NCBI GenBank assembly: GCA_020630895.1
Contig: JAHDII010000241.1
Coordinates: 1 to 5,315, forward strand
Reading direction: 5' to 3'
Source: Saprospiraceae bacterium
Lineage (GTDB): Bacteria; Bacteroidota; Bacteroidia; Chitinophagales; Saprospiraceae
DNA: 5,315 nt
This document shows, piece by piece, positions 1 through 5,315 of this stretch (the first letter of the stretch is position 1; every line of letters starts with the position of its first letter). Both the position numbers and the translations under genes were made by a program. Under the pieces are notes generated by a model. It worked only from the letters and a program-made list of their open reading frames with translations, did no database searches and was not told the DNA's origin.

Positions 1-40
1 TAATGACTTACGTTTAAAATAAATCTAATTTATTGATTAT

Positions 41-1312
41 TTATTCTTCATATAAAGGAAAAGATTCCATATAAACATTAACTTCTTTTCTTACCTTAGA
101 AATCGTTTCTTCATTTTCATAATTATTTAATACTTCATCAATCCAATTAACTACCTGAACACAATCTTTTTCTTTAAAACCTCTTGTTGTAATTGCGGCT
201 GTTCCAATTCTAATTCCTGAAGTTACAAAAGGAGATTGAGTATCAAAAGGAACCATATTTTTATTCACTGTAATATCTGCTTCTACAAGTGCTTTTTCAG
301 CAGCTTTTCCTGTAATATTTTTATTTCTCAAATCAATCAACATTAAATGATTATCTGTTCCTCCAGAAATAATATGGTAATCTTTTTCAATAAAAGCTTG
401 AGTCATTGCTTGAGCATTTCGAATCACTTGTTTTCCGTATTCTTTAAATTCTGGTTCAAGTGCTTCTCCAAAAGCCACCGCTTTAGCAGCAATAATATGT
501 TCTAAAGGACCTCCTTGCATTCCTGGAAAAACACCACTATTTAAAATAGCTGACATTTTAATAGGATTTCCTTTTTTAGTCTTTCTTCCCCAAGGATTAT
601 CAAAATTTTGCCCCATCATAATTAAACCACCTCTAGGACCTCTCAAAGTTTTGTGAGTCGTTGTTGTTACAATATGGCAATGCGGCATGGGATCATTCAG
701 CAAACCTACAGCTACTAAACCCGCAGGATGAGCAATATCTGCTAAAAGTAAAGCACCTACTTTATCTGCAATTTGCCTAAAACGAGCATAATCCCAATCT
801 CTAGAATAAGCTGAAGCTCCACAAATAATTAATTTAGGTTCTACCTCTATGGCTTTTGCTTCTACTTTATCCATATCAATACATCCTGTATCTTTTTCTA
901 CACCATAAAAATGAGGTTGATACACTTTTCCAGAATAATTTACAGGAGAACCATGAGAAAGGTGTCCTCCATGAGAAAGATCAAAACCTAAAATTTTATC
1001 TCCTGGTTGAAGAACCGCTAAAAATACTGCTGCATTAGCTTGAGCTCCTGAATGAGGTTGAACATTAGCATAAGCTGCTCCAAATAATTCTTTAATTCTA
1101 TCTATAGCTAATTGTTCTACTTGATCCACAACTTCACATCCTCCATAATATCTTTTTCCTGGATAGCCTTCAGCATATTTATTGGTAAGGCAACTTCCCA
1201 TTGCTTTCATTACTTCTAGACTTGTAAAATTTTCAGAAGCAATCAATTCAACTCCTCTTCTTTGGCGATTGAGTTCTTCTCCTAAGAGAGAAAATAATGT
1301 TGTATCCTTCAT
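41..1312 (-). CDS. glyA: Serine hydroxymethyltransferase
   Basis: This cytoplasmic PLP enzyme interconverts serine and glycine while transferring the one-carbon unit to tetrahydrofolate, feeding glycine, purine and thymidylate synthesis. The 423-residue product is complete and close to the usual bacterial length (E. coli about 417). Visible signatures are the N-terminal ELIASENF segment (residues 22-29), YAEGYPGKRYYGG (46-58), the PLP-aspartate segment ADIAHPAG (191-198) and TTTTHKTLRGPRGG (216-229), where K221 should be the Schiff-base lysine. SGIRIGT (365-371) carries the substrate-carboxylate arginine R368. A short insertion rich in K and G (about 241-252) explains the extra length relative to E. 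coli. I chose the ATG at 1312 because family alignment begins there and an A-rich AAAAGAA precedes it. A TTG at 1333 would add seven residues that the family does not need. The gene is divergent from the ABC permease. No missing residues or frameshift are seen. Identity is very secure. Confidence 0.98.
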   Translation of the reverse strand: MKDTTLFSLLGEELNRQRRGVELIASENFTSLEVMKAMGSCLTNKYAEGYPGKRYYGGCEVVDQVEQLAIDRIKELFGAAYANVQPHSGAQANAAVFLAVLQPGDKILGFDLSHGGHLSHGSPVNYSGKVYQPHFYGVEKDTGCIDMDKVEAKAIEVEPKLIICGASAYSRDWDYARFRQIADKVGALLLADIAHPAGLVAVGLLNDPMPHCHIVTTTTHKTLRGPRGGLIMMGQNFDNPWGRKTKKGNPIKMSAILNSGVFPGMQGGPLEHIIAAKAVAFGEALEPEFKEYGKQVIRNAQAMTQAFIEKDYHIISGGTDNHLMLIDLRNKNITGKAAEKALVEADITVNKNMVPFDTQSPFVTSGIRIGTAAITTRGFKEKDCVQVVNWIDEVLNNYENEETISKVRKEVNVYMESFPLYEE

Positions 1313-1330
1313 TTCTTTTATTTTGATTGC

Positions 1331-1338
1331 CAAAGGTA
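1331..1338 (-). promoter_or_regulatory. Candidate -7 element of the glyA promoter
   Basis: Read on the minus strand, these bases are TACCTTTG, an exact match to the Bacteroidota -7 consensus TAnnTTTG. They lie 18 nt before the chosen glyA ATG, so the 5' leader would be only about a dozen nucleotides. No clear TTG -33 element sits at the usual spacing: the nearest TTG is 32 nt upstream, which is too far. An eight-base motif with four fixed T's is easy to find in AT-rich DNA. The exact match in a short divergent spacer is suggestive only. Confidence 0.4.
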
Positions 1339-1395
1339 AAAATAAATCAGTTTTTAATGATGATTTTTATCAAGGGTTTTTGTTATTTTACATTT

Positions 1396-2445
1396 ATGAT
1401 TCGATATATCATAAAACGACTTTTATATGGATTGGGAGTAATGGTGGCAATAGTCATTATTATTTCTTCTATTATTTATAATAGTAATGTTGATCCAGCA
1501 GAATTAACTTTTGGACAACGTTCAGATTCCGGCTCTATAGAATCTAAGAGAAAAGAGTTAGGTTTAGATTTACCTTTGCATATTCAACAATTGCAATATC
1601 TTAAAGATATTTCTCCTTTTTCACTAGCAACAGAAAAGGATAAAAAAAAGTATTCTATTTTTTTTGCTATTCCTTTAGGAAATACTTCTTTTGTTTTTAA
1701 GAAACCTTATTTAAGAGATTCTTATCAAACAGGACAACCTGTTTCAGAATTATTAAGGAATAAAGTACCTCGAACGGCTATTTTAGCTTTGTTAGCTATC
1801 ATATTAGCTAGTATTATAGGTATTATTTTAGGAGTAACCGCGGCTTTATATCATAATACATGGATAGATAATTTTGCTGTTGTATTTTCTGTGTTAGGCT
1901 ATTCTTTGCCTAGTTATGTAATGGCAATGATATTAGTTTTATTATTTGCGGCTACTCTAGGAGATTATACAGGTCTAAATATTACTGGAGGACTTACCAC
2001 TTTGAATGATTCAGGAGAAGAAGTTTATGTTTGGAAAAATTTGATTCTTCCTGTTCTTGCATTAGGTATTCGTCCTATAGGTATTTTTACTCAACTCACT
2101 CGAAGTGCTATGTTAGATGTTTTAAGTAAGGATTATATTCGTACAGCAAAAGCCAAAGGATTATCTTATACTCAAATTAATTTTAAACATGCTTTACGAA
2201 ATGCTTTAAACCCTGTAATGACATCTATTACCGGTTGGTTTGCTTCTTTAATTGCTGGTGCTTTTTTTGTAGAATATGTTTTTTCTTATGATGGATTAGG
2301 TTTAGAAACTATTAGAGCATTAAAAGCTTATGATATTCCTGTTATTTTAGGAGTGGTTTTATTTGTTGCCGCTGTTTTTGTTATTATTAATATTCTTTCA
2401 GATATTTTATATGCTCTTTTAGATCCTAGAGTACGATTAGGTTAG
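1396..2445 (+). CDS. ABC transporter permease, OppB/DppB type
   Basis: This is an inner-membrane subunit of a peptide/nickel-type ABC importer (BPD_transp_1 family), 349 residues long. The N-terminus MIRYIIKRLL followed by TM1 (about 10-28) is typical of OppB-like proteins. LGLDLPLHIQQLQYL (55-69) and TGQPVSELL (112-120) flank the loop between TM1 and TM2. Further helices lie at about 126-149, 158-187, 213-233, 279-293 and 315-335. The cytoplasmic EAA loop, which docks the ATPase, is clear at 246-279 (DYIRTAKAKGLS...HALRNALNPV). The C-terminus LLDPRVRLG is the standard family ending. The first periplasmic loop is about 25-30 residues longer than in classical OppB, which may be normal for this phylum. 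The ATG at 1396 was chosen from the family N-terminus; ATGs at 1357/1360 or a TTG at 1327 would add an atypical extension. No partner permease, ATPase or binding protein is present, so the substrate is unknown. Confidence 0.93.
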   Translation: MIRYIIKRLLYGLGVMVAIVIIISSIIYNSNVDPAELTFGQRSDSGSIESKRKELGLDLPLHIQQLQYLKDISPFSLATEKDKKKYSIFFAIPLGNTSFVFKKPYLRDSYQTGQPVSELLRNKVPRTAILALLAIILASIIGIILGVTAALYHNTWIDNFAVVFSVLGYSLPSYVMAMILVLLFAATLGDYTGLNITGGLTTLNDSGEEVYVWKNLILPVLALGIRPIGIFTQLTRSAMLDVLSKDYIRTAKAKGLSYTQINFKHALRNALNPVMTSITGWFASLIAGAFFVEYVFSYDGLGLETIRALKAYDIPVILGVVLFVAAVFVIINILSDILYALLDPRVRLG

Positions 2446-2464
2446 TATTTTAATTATTATTTTC

Positions 2465-2995
2465 ATGGAAATTATATTCAAAAAAGAATGGGAGATTCAA
2501 GAAAAAGAAAATCTTGAAATTCAATATTTATTACAAAAATGTTTTCCAGAATATTTTTGTAATAGAACTTATTTTAAACAAATTCCTCATTTTAGATTAT
2601 TAGCAAAAAAAGATAATACTGTTGTTGGACAAGTAGGGTTAGACTATAGAATGATGTCTCTCAATAATAAACCTATTCAAGTTTTAGGAATTATTGATTT
2701 ATGTATTTTACCTTCTTTTCAAGGACAAAAAATAGGAAGTCAATTATTACAATATGTAGAAAAAATAGCTCTTGAAAATCATATTGATTTTTTACTTTTA
2801 TTTGCTGACAATCCTCAATTATATTTAAAACATGGATTTAAAAAATGTTCTCATAATATGATTCATTGGGTAAAAATAAATGAACATGAAACCTTAGGTA
2901 TAGGTAAAGAAATTATTCCTGAATTAATGATTAAAGAAATACATGACAAAAAATGGGAAGAGGGTATTTTAGATATGTTGGGTTATTTATATTAA
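2465..2995 (+). CDS. GNAT family N-acetyltransferase
   Basis: The 176-residue soluble protein has the GNAT fold, which transfers an acetyl group from acetyl-CoA to an amine; the substrate cannot be read from the sequence. The core runs from FRLLAKKDNTVVGQVGL (43-59; strands beta2-beta3), through IIDLCILPSFQGQKIGSQLL (76-95; motif A with strand beta4 and the pyrophosphate loop), to LYLKHGFKK (119-127; motif B). Y120 is in the position of the usual catalytic or structural tyrosine. In the acetyl-CoA loop (Q/R-x-x-G-x-G/A) the first glycine is lysine here (Q86-G-Q-K89-I-G91), a variant also seen in other GNATs. The arrangement loosely resembles the aminoglycoside 2'-N-acetyltransferase branch, but this is not evidence of resistance. 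About 40 residues follow the core and are unassigned. The gene starts 19 bp after the permease stop on the same strand, so co-transcription is likely. No Shine-Dalgarno is seen; the ATG at 2465 is the first in frame. Confidence 0.88.
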   Translation: MEIIFKKEWEIQEKENLEIQYLLQKCFPEYFCNRTYFKQIPHFRLLAKKDNTVVGQVGLDYRMMSLNNKPIQVLGIIDLCILPSFQGQKIGSQLLQYVEKIALENHIDFLLLFADNPQLYLKHGFKKCSHNMIHWVKINEHETLGIGKEIIPELMIKEIHDKKWEEGILDMLGYLY

Positions 2996-3026
2996 GGATG
3001 AGATAAAACTAATTTTACCTCATTCC
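2996..3026. terminator. Candidate bidirectional terminator dyad between convergent genes
   Basis: Arms at 2998-3008 (ATGAGATAAAA) and 3013-3023 (TTTTACCTCAT) pair over 11 positions around a 4-nt CTAA loop. The flanking GG (2996-2997) can pair with CC (3025-3026) past a bulged T at 3024. The single mismatch is A.C in plus-strand RNA but U.G in minus-strand RNA. It starts right after the acetyltransferase stop and ends 13 bp before the beta-barrel stop, the expected place for a shared terminator. The T run is poor: CTTTT begins 5 nt after the plus-strand stem, and only a mixed T/A stretch follows on the minus side. Termination strength is uncertain. Confidence 0.5.
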
Positions 3027-3039
3027 CAATCTTTTAAAA

Positions 3040-3696
3040 TTACAATAATATTGCTACTCCTAAACCTAAGGAACTAATATTTAAATTAGTCTCAAAAATG
3101 CCATTAGTATCAGAGTCTCCCTCCCCTCTTAAAACAGTTTGAGTTCGATATCCTATTTTACCAAATTTCACCTGCAATGATACTTTATCATGCAAAAAAT
3201 ATGCTAATCCTGAGCGAATATTCATATCTATCCCTAATCTGTTTGAGTCTTTATTTTTAACATCATTAAATTGATTAAAGGAAGTTCCAAAATATAATCC
3301 AAGATTCGCTTCTCCAAATAAATAAAATTGTTTTCCTAAACTTTTATAATATCTCATTGAAGGAACGAAATAATATGATGAGGCATTACTTTTTATTAAA
3401 TTGATTCCTTTTCTTCTAGCAAAATTAATATTATAGGATAAAGCTGCTCCTAAGGCAATTTTAGAGTTTAAAAAATAATATGCTGATGGTGTAATACCCA
3501 AATCAAAATCAATTCTTTTATCATCTGATGGTTCTATTGTTCCGTCAATTCTACTTCTAGAATTGTAACTTTTAAATGAAAGAGTTCCGCTTAATAAATA
3601 TTTTCCTTTTTGAAGTAATAGTTCATCATTTTGAGCTATTGTTTTATTATTTATTATAAAAAATAAAATTAACAATAGAATTAAATAATTTTTCAT
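3040..3696 (-). CDS. Small outer-membrane beta-barrel protein with signal peptide
   Basis: The 218-residue precursor begins with a signal peptide: MKNYL, a hydrophobic stretch to about residue 15, then NNKTIA|Q with likely cleavage after A21, the A|Q junction common in this phylum. The mature part shows alternating amphipathic strands with aromatic girdles typical of small barrels (the OMP_b-brl/OmpA-like eight-strand class). Examples are GKYLLSGTLSFKS, IDFDLGITPSAYYFL, ALGAALSYNI, YYFVPSMRYYKSL, QFYLFGEANLGLYFG and VSLQVKFGKIGY. It ends in a last strand, LGLGVAILL, finishing on Leu rather than the commoner Phe. The predicted location is the outer membrane; no enzymatic motif is seen and the role is unknown. 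The ATG at 3696 was chosen because it begins the signal peptide and has a strong A-rich leader; a TTG at 3765 would place 23 residues before it. It is last of three same-strand envelope genes, 121 bp after its neighbour. Confidence 0.85.
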   Translation of the reverse strand: MKNYLILLLILFFIINNKTIAQNDELLLQKGKYLLSGTLSFKSYNSRSRIDGTIEPSDDKRIDFDLGITPSAYYFLNSKIALGAALSYNINFARRKGINLIKSNASSYYFVPSMRYYKSLGKQFYLFGEANLGLYFGTSFNQFNDVKNKDSNRLGIDMNIRSGLAYFLHDKVSLQVKFGKIGYRTQTVLRGEGDSDTNGIFETNLNISSLGLGVAILL

Positions 3697-3721
3697 AATG
3701 TTATTTTTTTTGATTAATAAA
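3685..3721 (-). repeat. Start-region direct repeat, copy 1 (beta-barrel gene)
   Basis: This 37-nt stretch matches 4367-4403 at 34 of 37 positions, with differences at 3702, 3712 and 3713. It covers the ATG, the first four codons (MKNY) and 25 nt of leader. In transcribed orientation the leader has an unbroken run of eight A's at -8 to -15 and A's at -3 and -6. This is the A-rich pattern used instead of Shine-Dalgarno pairing for efficient initiation in Flavobacteriia and relatives. The proteins diverge soon after MKNYL, so this is not a whole-gene duplication. Confidence 0.8.
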
Positions 3722-3771
3722 ATATGATTACAAATTATTTTGTGAGAATAAAAAATAATTTGCAATCATAT
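3722..3771 (-). terminator. Long 20-bp-stem hairpin in the 121-bp spacer; terminator or regulatory dyad
   Basis: Arms 3722-3741 and 3752-3771 pair over 20 positions around a 10-nt loop at 3742-3751. The only imperfection is an A at 3730 against a C at 3763 on the plus strand, which is a U.G wobble in minus-strand RNA. On the minus strand it sits 46 bp after the stop of the membrane-protein gene and is followed by a T-rich ATATTTTATTAA, so it could end that transcript. On the plus strand it is followed by seven T's at 3772-3778. A competing reading is a promoter palindrome: minus-strand TATGATTG at 3770-3763 is one base from TAnnTTTG, with a TTG 22 nt upstream at 3795-3793. The hairpin itself is certain; its role is not. 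Confidence 0.6.
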
Positions 3772-3817
3772 CTTTTTTTGAAATTCAATTAGCAAGTTAT
3801 TAATGCTATAATTCATT

Positions 3818-4378
3818 TTATACAATAGCAATAGCTAAAGCAAAATAAAGGAGTAATAATATGAAAAATATCCCTAAAGTAGCTACTCCTAACCAAAGTC
3901 CAATTTTACCAAATTTATCTGTTTTATCTCCTGTTTTATTACGCGAAATTGCTCCTGTAACTATAGCTCCAATAGCGAGAAAAAGTCCGATAAAAGCAAA
4001 CAAAGGGAACACAAACCCTAACAATAAAAACACTAAAGAAGCTGTACCTAAAGATAAAGCACTAATAGATAGACCTGAAGCTTTATCACTTCCTTCTTCA
4101 TTTCCTTTTTTAGCTTTTCTCTTCTTAATTTTCTTGAATCGTTTAGTAATCATTTTTAGAGCTAATCGTTCTGTAAATCTCAATTTACGTCCTAGTTGTT
4201 TTTCCATACTTTCTTTAGAGAATTTTTTTTCAACCTCCTCTAGTGAAAATCCATCATCATTATTTTCTACATTTATAGTATGAGTAGAAACCGTTTCATC
4301 ATTTGAAGAGACTGGAATTGCATAAGATGATGTTATGCTAAAAATAATAAGGATAGAATACAAAAGATAATTTTTCAT
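3818..4378 (-). CDS. Signal-peptide membrane protein with basic linker and three hydrophobic helices (DUF4190-like C-terminus)
   Basis: This 186-residue protein has no known function. A signal peptide (1-20, likely cleaved after SSYA) leads into a polar, acidic region (about 21-58). A strongly basic amphipathic segment follows at about 59-91 (KQLGRKLRFTERLALK, then a K/R-rich stretch). The C-terminal half has three hydrophobic segments: about 105-123, 125-145 and 158-184. A GxxxxxxGAIVTGAISRNK turn follows the second, resembling the small glycine-rich two-to-three-helix DUF4190-like proteins. The LGRKL.F.E..ALK signature preceding such helices recurs, as far as I recall, in Bacteroidota envelope proteins, but I could not verify this. 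The likely location is the inner membrane with the N-terminal part in the periplasm. The start ATG at 4378 opens the signal peptide and has an A-rich leader. It lies 39 bp after the lipoprotein gene, so the two are probably co-transcribed. Confidence 0.8.
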   Translation of the reverse strand: MKNYLLYSILIIFSITSSYAIPVSSNDETVSTHTINVENNDDGFSLEEVEKKFSKESMEKQLGRKLRFTERLALKMITKRFKKIKKRKAKKGNEEGSDKASGLSISALSLGTASLVFLLLGFVFPLFAFIGLFLAIGAIVTGAISRNKTGDKTDKFGKIGLWLGVATLGIFFILLLLYFALAIAIV

Positions 4379-4403
4379 AATGTGATTTTTTTTAGTTAAT
4401 AAA
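4367..4403 (-). repeat. Start-region direct repeat, copy 2 (membrane-protein gene)
   Basis: This is the partner of 3685-3721, 34 of 37 identical. It covers the ATG at 4378, the codons for MKNY and 25 nt of leader with eight A's at -8 to -15 and an A at -3. It falls almost wholly in the 39-bp gap after the upstream lipoprotein gene, so the leader serves an internal start if these genes share a transcript. Confidence 0.8.
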
Positions 4404-4417
4404 TATAGTAAGTATTT

Positions 4418-5155
4418 TTAAAAATGCTTTATAGCACGAATTAATATGTTTGTTTCAACTTTAATTCTAAGACCTTGAAACCCATCATTAAAATTTTGGA
4501 ACCATGCTGAAAAACCGTCGTACTCTGTAGAAGTCCAATAAGAAACATTTGCGAAATTACCATGACCGTTTAAATGTAAATTATTATACATACTATTTAA
4601 TTCATCTCTAGAAGGCAAAAACCATTCTGCTCCTATATTTCTACATAATTTAGCAGCAATTTCTTCCTCAAAGCATTCAGCTAATATGGCATTTGTATTC
4701 ATTTGTCCATCTCCAATTTTAGCTCCATCTTTAGTTTCAGATTCTGATGCTAAAGGGAAGTCAGTAACATTATTTAAATTTGATATATCAACATCATAAC
4801 AACCCCAACTTCCATTTAAATTTTCATCTTCTATTGATGCTAACAACCCTGTTCCAGTAGTAGTGTTTAGATAAAAAATTATCCCATCGTTATAAATCTT
4901 CCCATAAAGATGTTCTAGCATAATACCATCATCATATAAAGTTTTTGGTGTTACTCCTGAATTTAATAAATCCTGAATTTTAGCATGGTCAACTGTACCA
5001 CAATCTACACCAGTATAACCTGTTGGGCATTCACAAGTACCTTCATTACAGGTACTATTGTTTAAGCAAATGATACTTTCACAAGCATCTTCCTTACAAC
5101 TAGGAATAGCTATAAGTATTCCTAATAAGAATATGAAAAATTTTAATTTATTCAT
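4418..5155 (-). CDS. Surface-type lipoprotein with EGF-like domain and Lcl_C (DUF1566) domain
   Basis: The 245-residue product starts with a lipoprotein signal peptide: MNKLKFFIFLLGILIAIPSC, with C20 the lipidated cysteine. The next residues, K-E-D, fit the K-(D/E)2 lipoprotein export signal described in Capnocytophaga, so surface exposure is plausible. Six cysteines at 24, 30, 36, 41, 43 and 52 have the C-x5-C-x5-C-x4-C-x-C-x8-C spacing of an EGF-like module (CECPTGYTGVDC). A linker, IQDLLNSGVTPKTLYDDGI (60-78), leads to LYGKIYNDGIIFYL (83-96) and then the Lcl_C/DUF1566 fold. Its marks are GSWGCYD (115-121), AAKLCRN (167-173), EWFLPSRDELNSMY (177-190), YWTSTEY (206-212), AWFQNF (217-222) and the terminal RAIKHF. 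Such domains occur in bacterial surface and adhesion-like proteins; the ligand is unknown. It is the first of three same-strand envelope genes. The start ATG at 5155 is preceded by AAAAGA. Confidence 0.9.
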   Translation of the reverse strand: MNKLKFFIFLLGILIAIPSCKEDACESIICLNNSTCNEGTCECPTGYTGVDCGTVDHAKIQDLLNSGVTPKTLYDDGIMLEHLYGKIYNDGIIFYLNTTTGTGLLASIEDENLNGSWGCYDVDISNLNNVTDFPLASESETKDGAKIGDGQMNTNAILAECFEEEIAAKLCRNIGAEWFLPSRDELNSMYNNLHLNGHGNFANVSYWTSTEYDGFSAWFQNFNDGFQGLRIKVETNILIRAIKHF

Positions 5156-5315
5156 GTCTTTTAATTTTAAGAGATTAAATAATTATTTGAATACAAGTAT
5201 CACTAATCATTTACTAAAGAGCAACATTTGTCTAGTTAATTAATATCTAAAGATTTTCAATGTGTTATATAAATTTTTAGCTGTTAAATTTTAGTTAAAA
5301 AAACATAAGCTACTA
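5156..5315. other. Upstream region of the lipoprotein gene, no gene recognised
   Basis: This 160-bp AT-rich stretch should hold the promoter for the lipoprotein gene. On the minus strand no exact TAnnTTTG is present. The best near-match is TACTTG, 22 nt after a TTG, too weak to call. No RNA gene, convincing hairpin or credible small ORF is seen. The window ends here, so upstream context is missing. Confidence 0.5.

Noticed and set aside
18..34. All-AT 7-bp hairpin with a 3-nt loop after the glyA stop, followed by T's on the minus strand
   Set aside because: Such short AT-only stems are expected by chance in this composition, and the window edge prevents judging the context.
856..1038. Small plus-strand ORF opposite glyA
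   Set aside because: It lies fully inside the antisense of a secure glyA gene, has low-complexity composition and shows no domain, so it is a shadow.
1313..1333. TTG-initiated N-terminal extensions for both glyA (1333) and the permease (1327)
   Set aside because: Both would make the divergent genes overlap by a few bases. Family N-termini begin at the later ATGs (1312 and 1396).
1182..1481. Plus-strand ORF spanning the glyA start and the permease start
   Set aside because: It overlaps two confident genes in the wrong frame or strand and its protein resembles nothing.
2465..2995. Aminoglycoside 2'-N-acetyltransferase identity for the GNAT gene
   Set aside because: Only the general fold order is similar. 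No substrate-specific residues can be verified, so a resistance function is not supported.
3861..4283. Plus-strand 140-residue ORF opposite the membrane-protein gene
   Set aside because: It is antisense to a gene with a clear signal peptide and helices. Its S/P/N-rich composition is typical of a reverse-complement shadow.
5058..5243. Plus-strand 61-residue ORF over the lipoprotein start
   Set aside because: It overlaps the lipoprotein signal and EGF region on the opposite strand and has no domain or leader signal.
5206..5250. TTAATTAA palindrome and weak TTG/TACTTG promoter-like pair upstream of the lipoprotein gene
   Set aside because: The spacing is 22 nt and the -7 match is poor. Short AT palindromes are common by chance here.

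Overview
This window looks like an AT-rich chromosomal segment from a member of the Bacteroidota, most likely flavobacterial or a close relative. Four things support this: A-rich leaders in place of Shine-Dalgarno sequences, a TAnnTTTG-type -7 element upstream of glyA, a signal peptide ending in A|Q, and an EGF-like/Lcl_C lipoprotein with an acidic export signal after its lipobox cysteine. The genus cannot be named from the sequence alone.

Layout. On the minus strand, positions 41-1312 encode serine hydroxymethyltransferase (glyA), complete and with its active-site residues intact. Across an 83-bp divergent spacer, the plus strand carries an OppB/DppB-type ABC transporter permease (1396-2445) and, 19 bp later, a GNAT N-acetyltransferase (2465-2995). 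A small dyad at 2996-3026 separates these from three minus-strand cell-envelope genes. In transcription order these are an EGF-like/Lcl_C surface lipoprotein (5155-4418), a signal-peptide protein with a basic linker and a multi-helix hydrophobic C-terminus (4378-3818), and a small outer-membrane beta-barrel protein (3696-3040). The last 160 bp (5156-5315) hold the upstream region of the lipoprotein gene and no recognisable gene.

How the genes relate. glyA is one-carbon/glycine housekeeping and has no obvious link to its neighbours. The permease is an orphan: no partner permease, ATPase or binding protein lies in the window. The three envelope genes share orientation, and the first two are only 39 bp apart, so they may form one transcription unit. 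The third lies beyond a 121-bp spacer that holds a long 20-bp-stem hairpin.

Most unusual signals. (1) The start regions of the two otherwise unrelated envelope genes are nearly identical over 37 nt (34 matches). (2) The hairpin at 3722-3771 has a single imperfection that becomes a G.U wobble in RNA read from the minus strand. I see no CRISPR array, tRNA, rRNA, insertion sequence or defence system, and no convincing new multi-gene system. The genes are mostly ordinary and intact.
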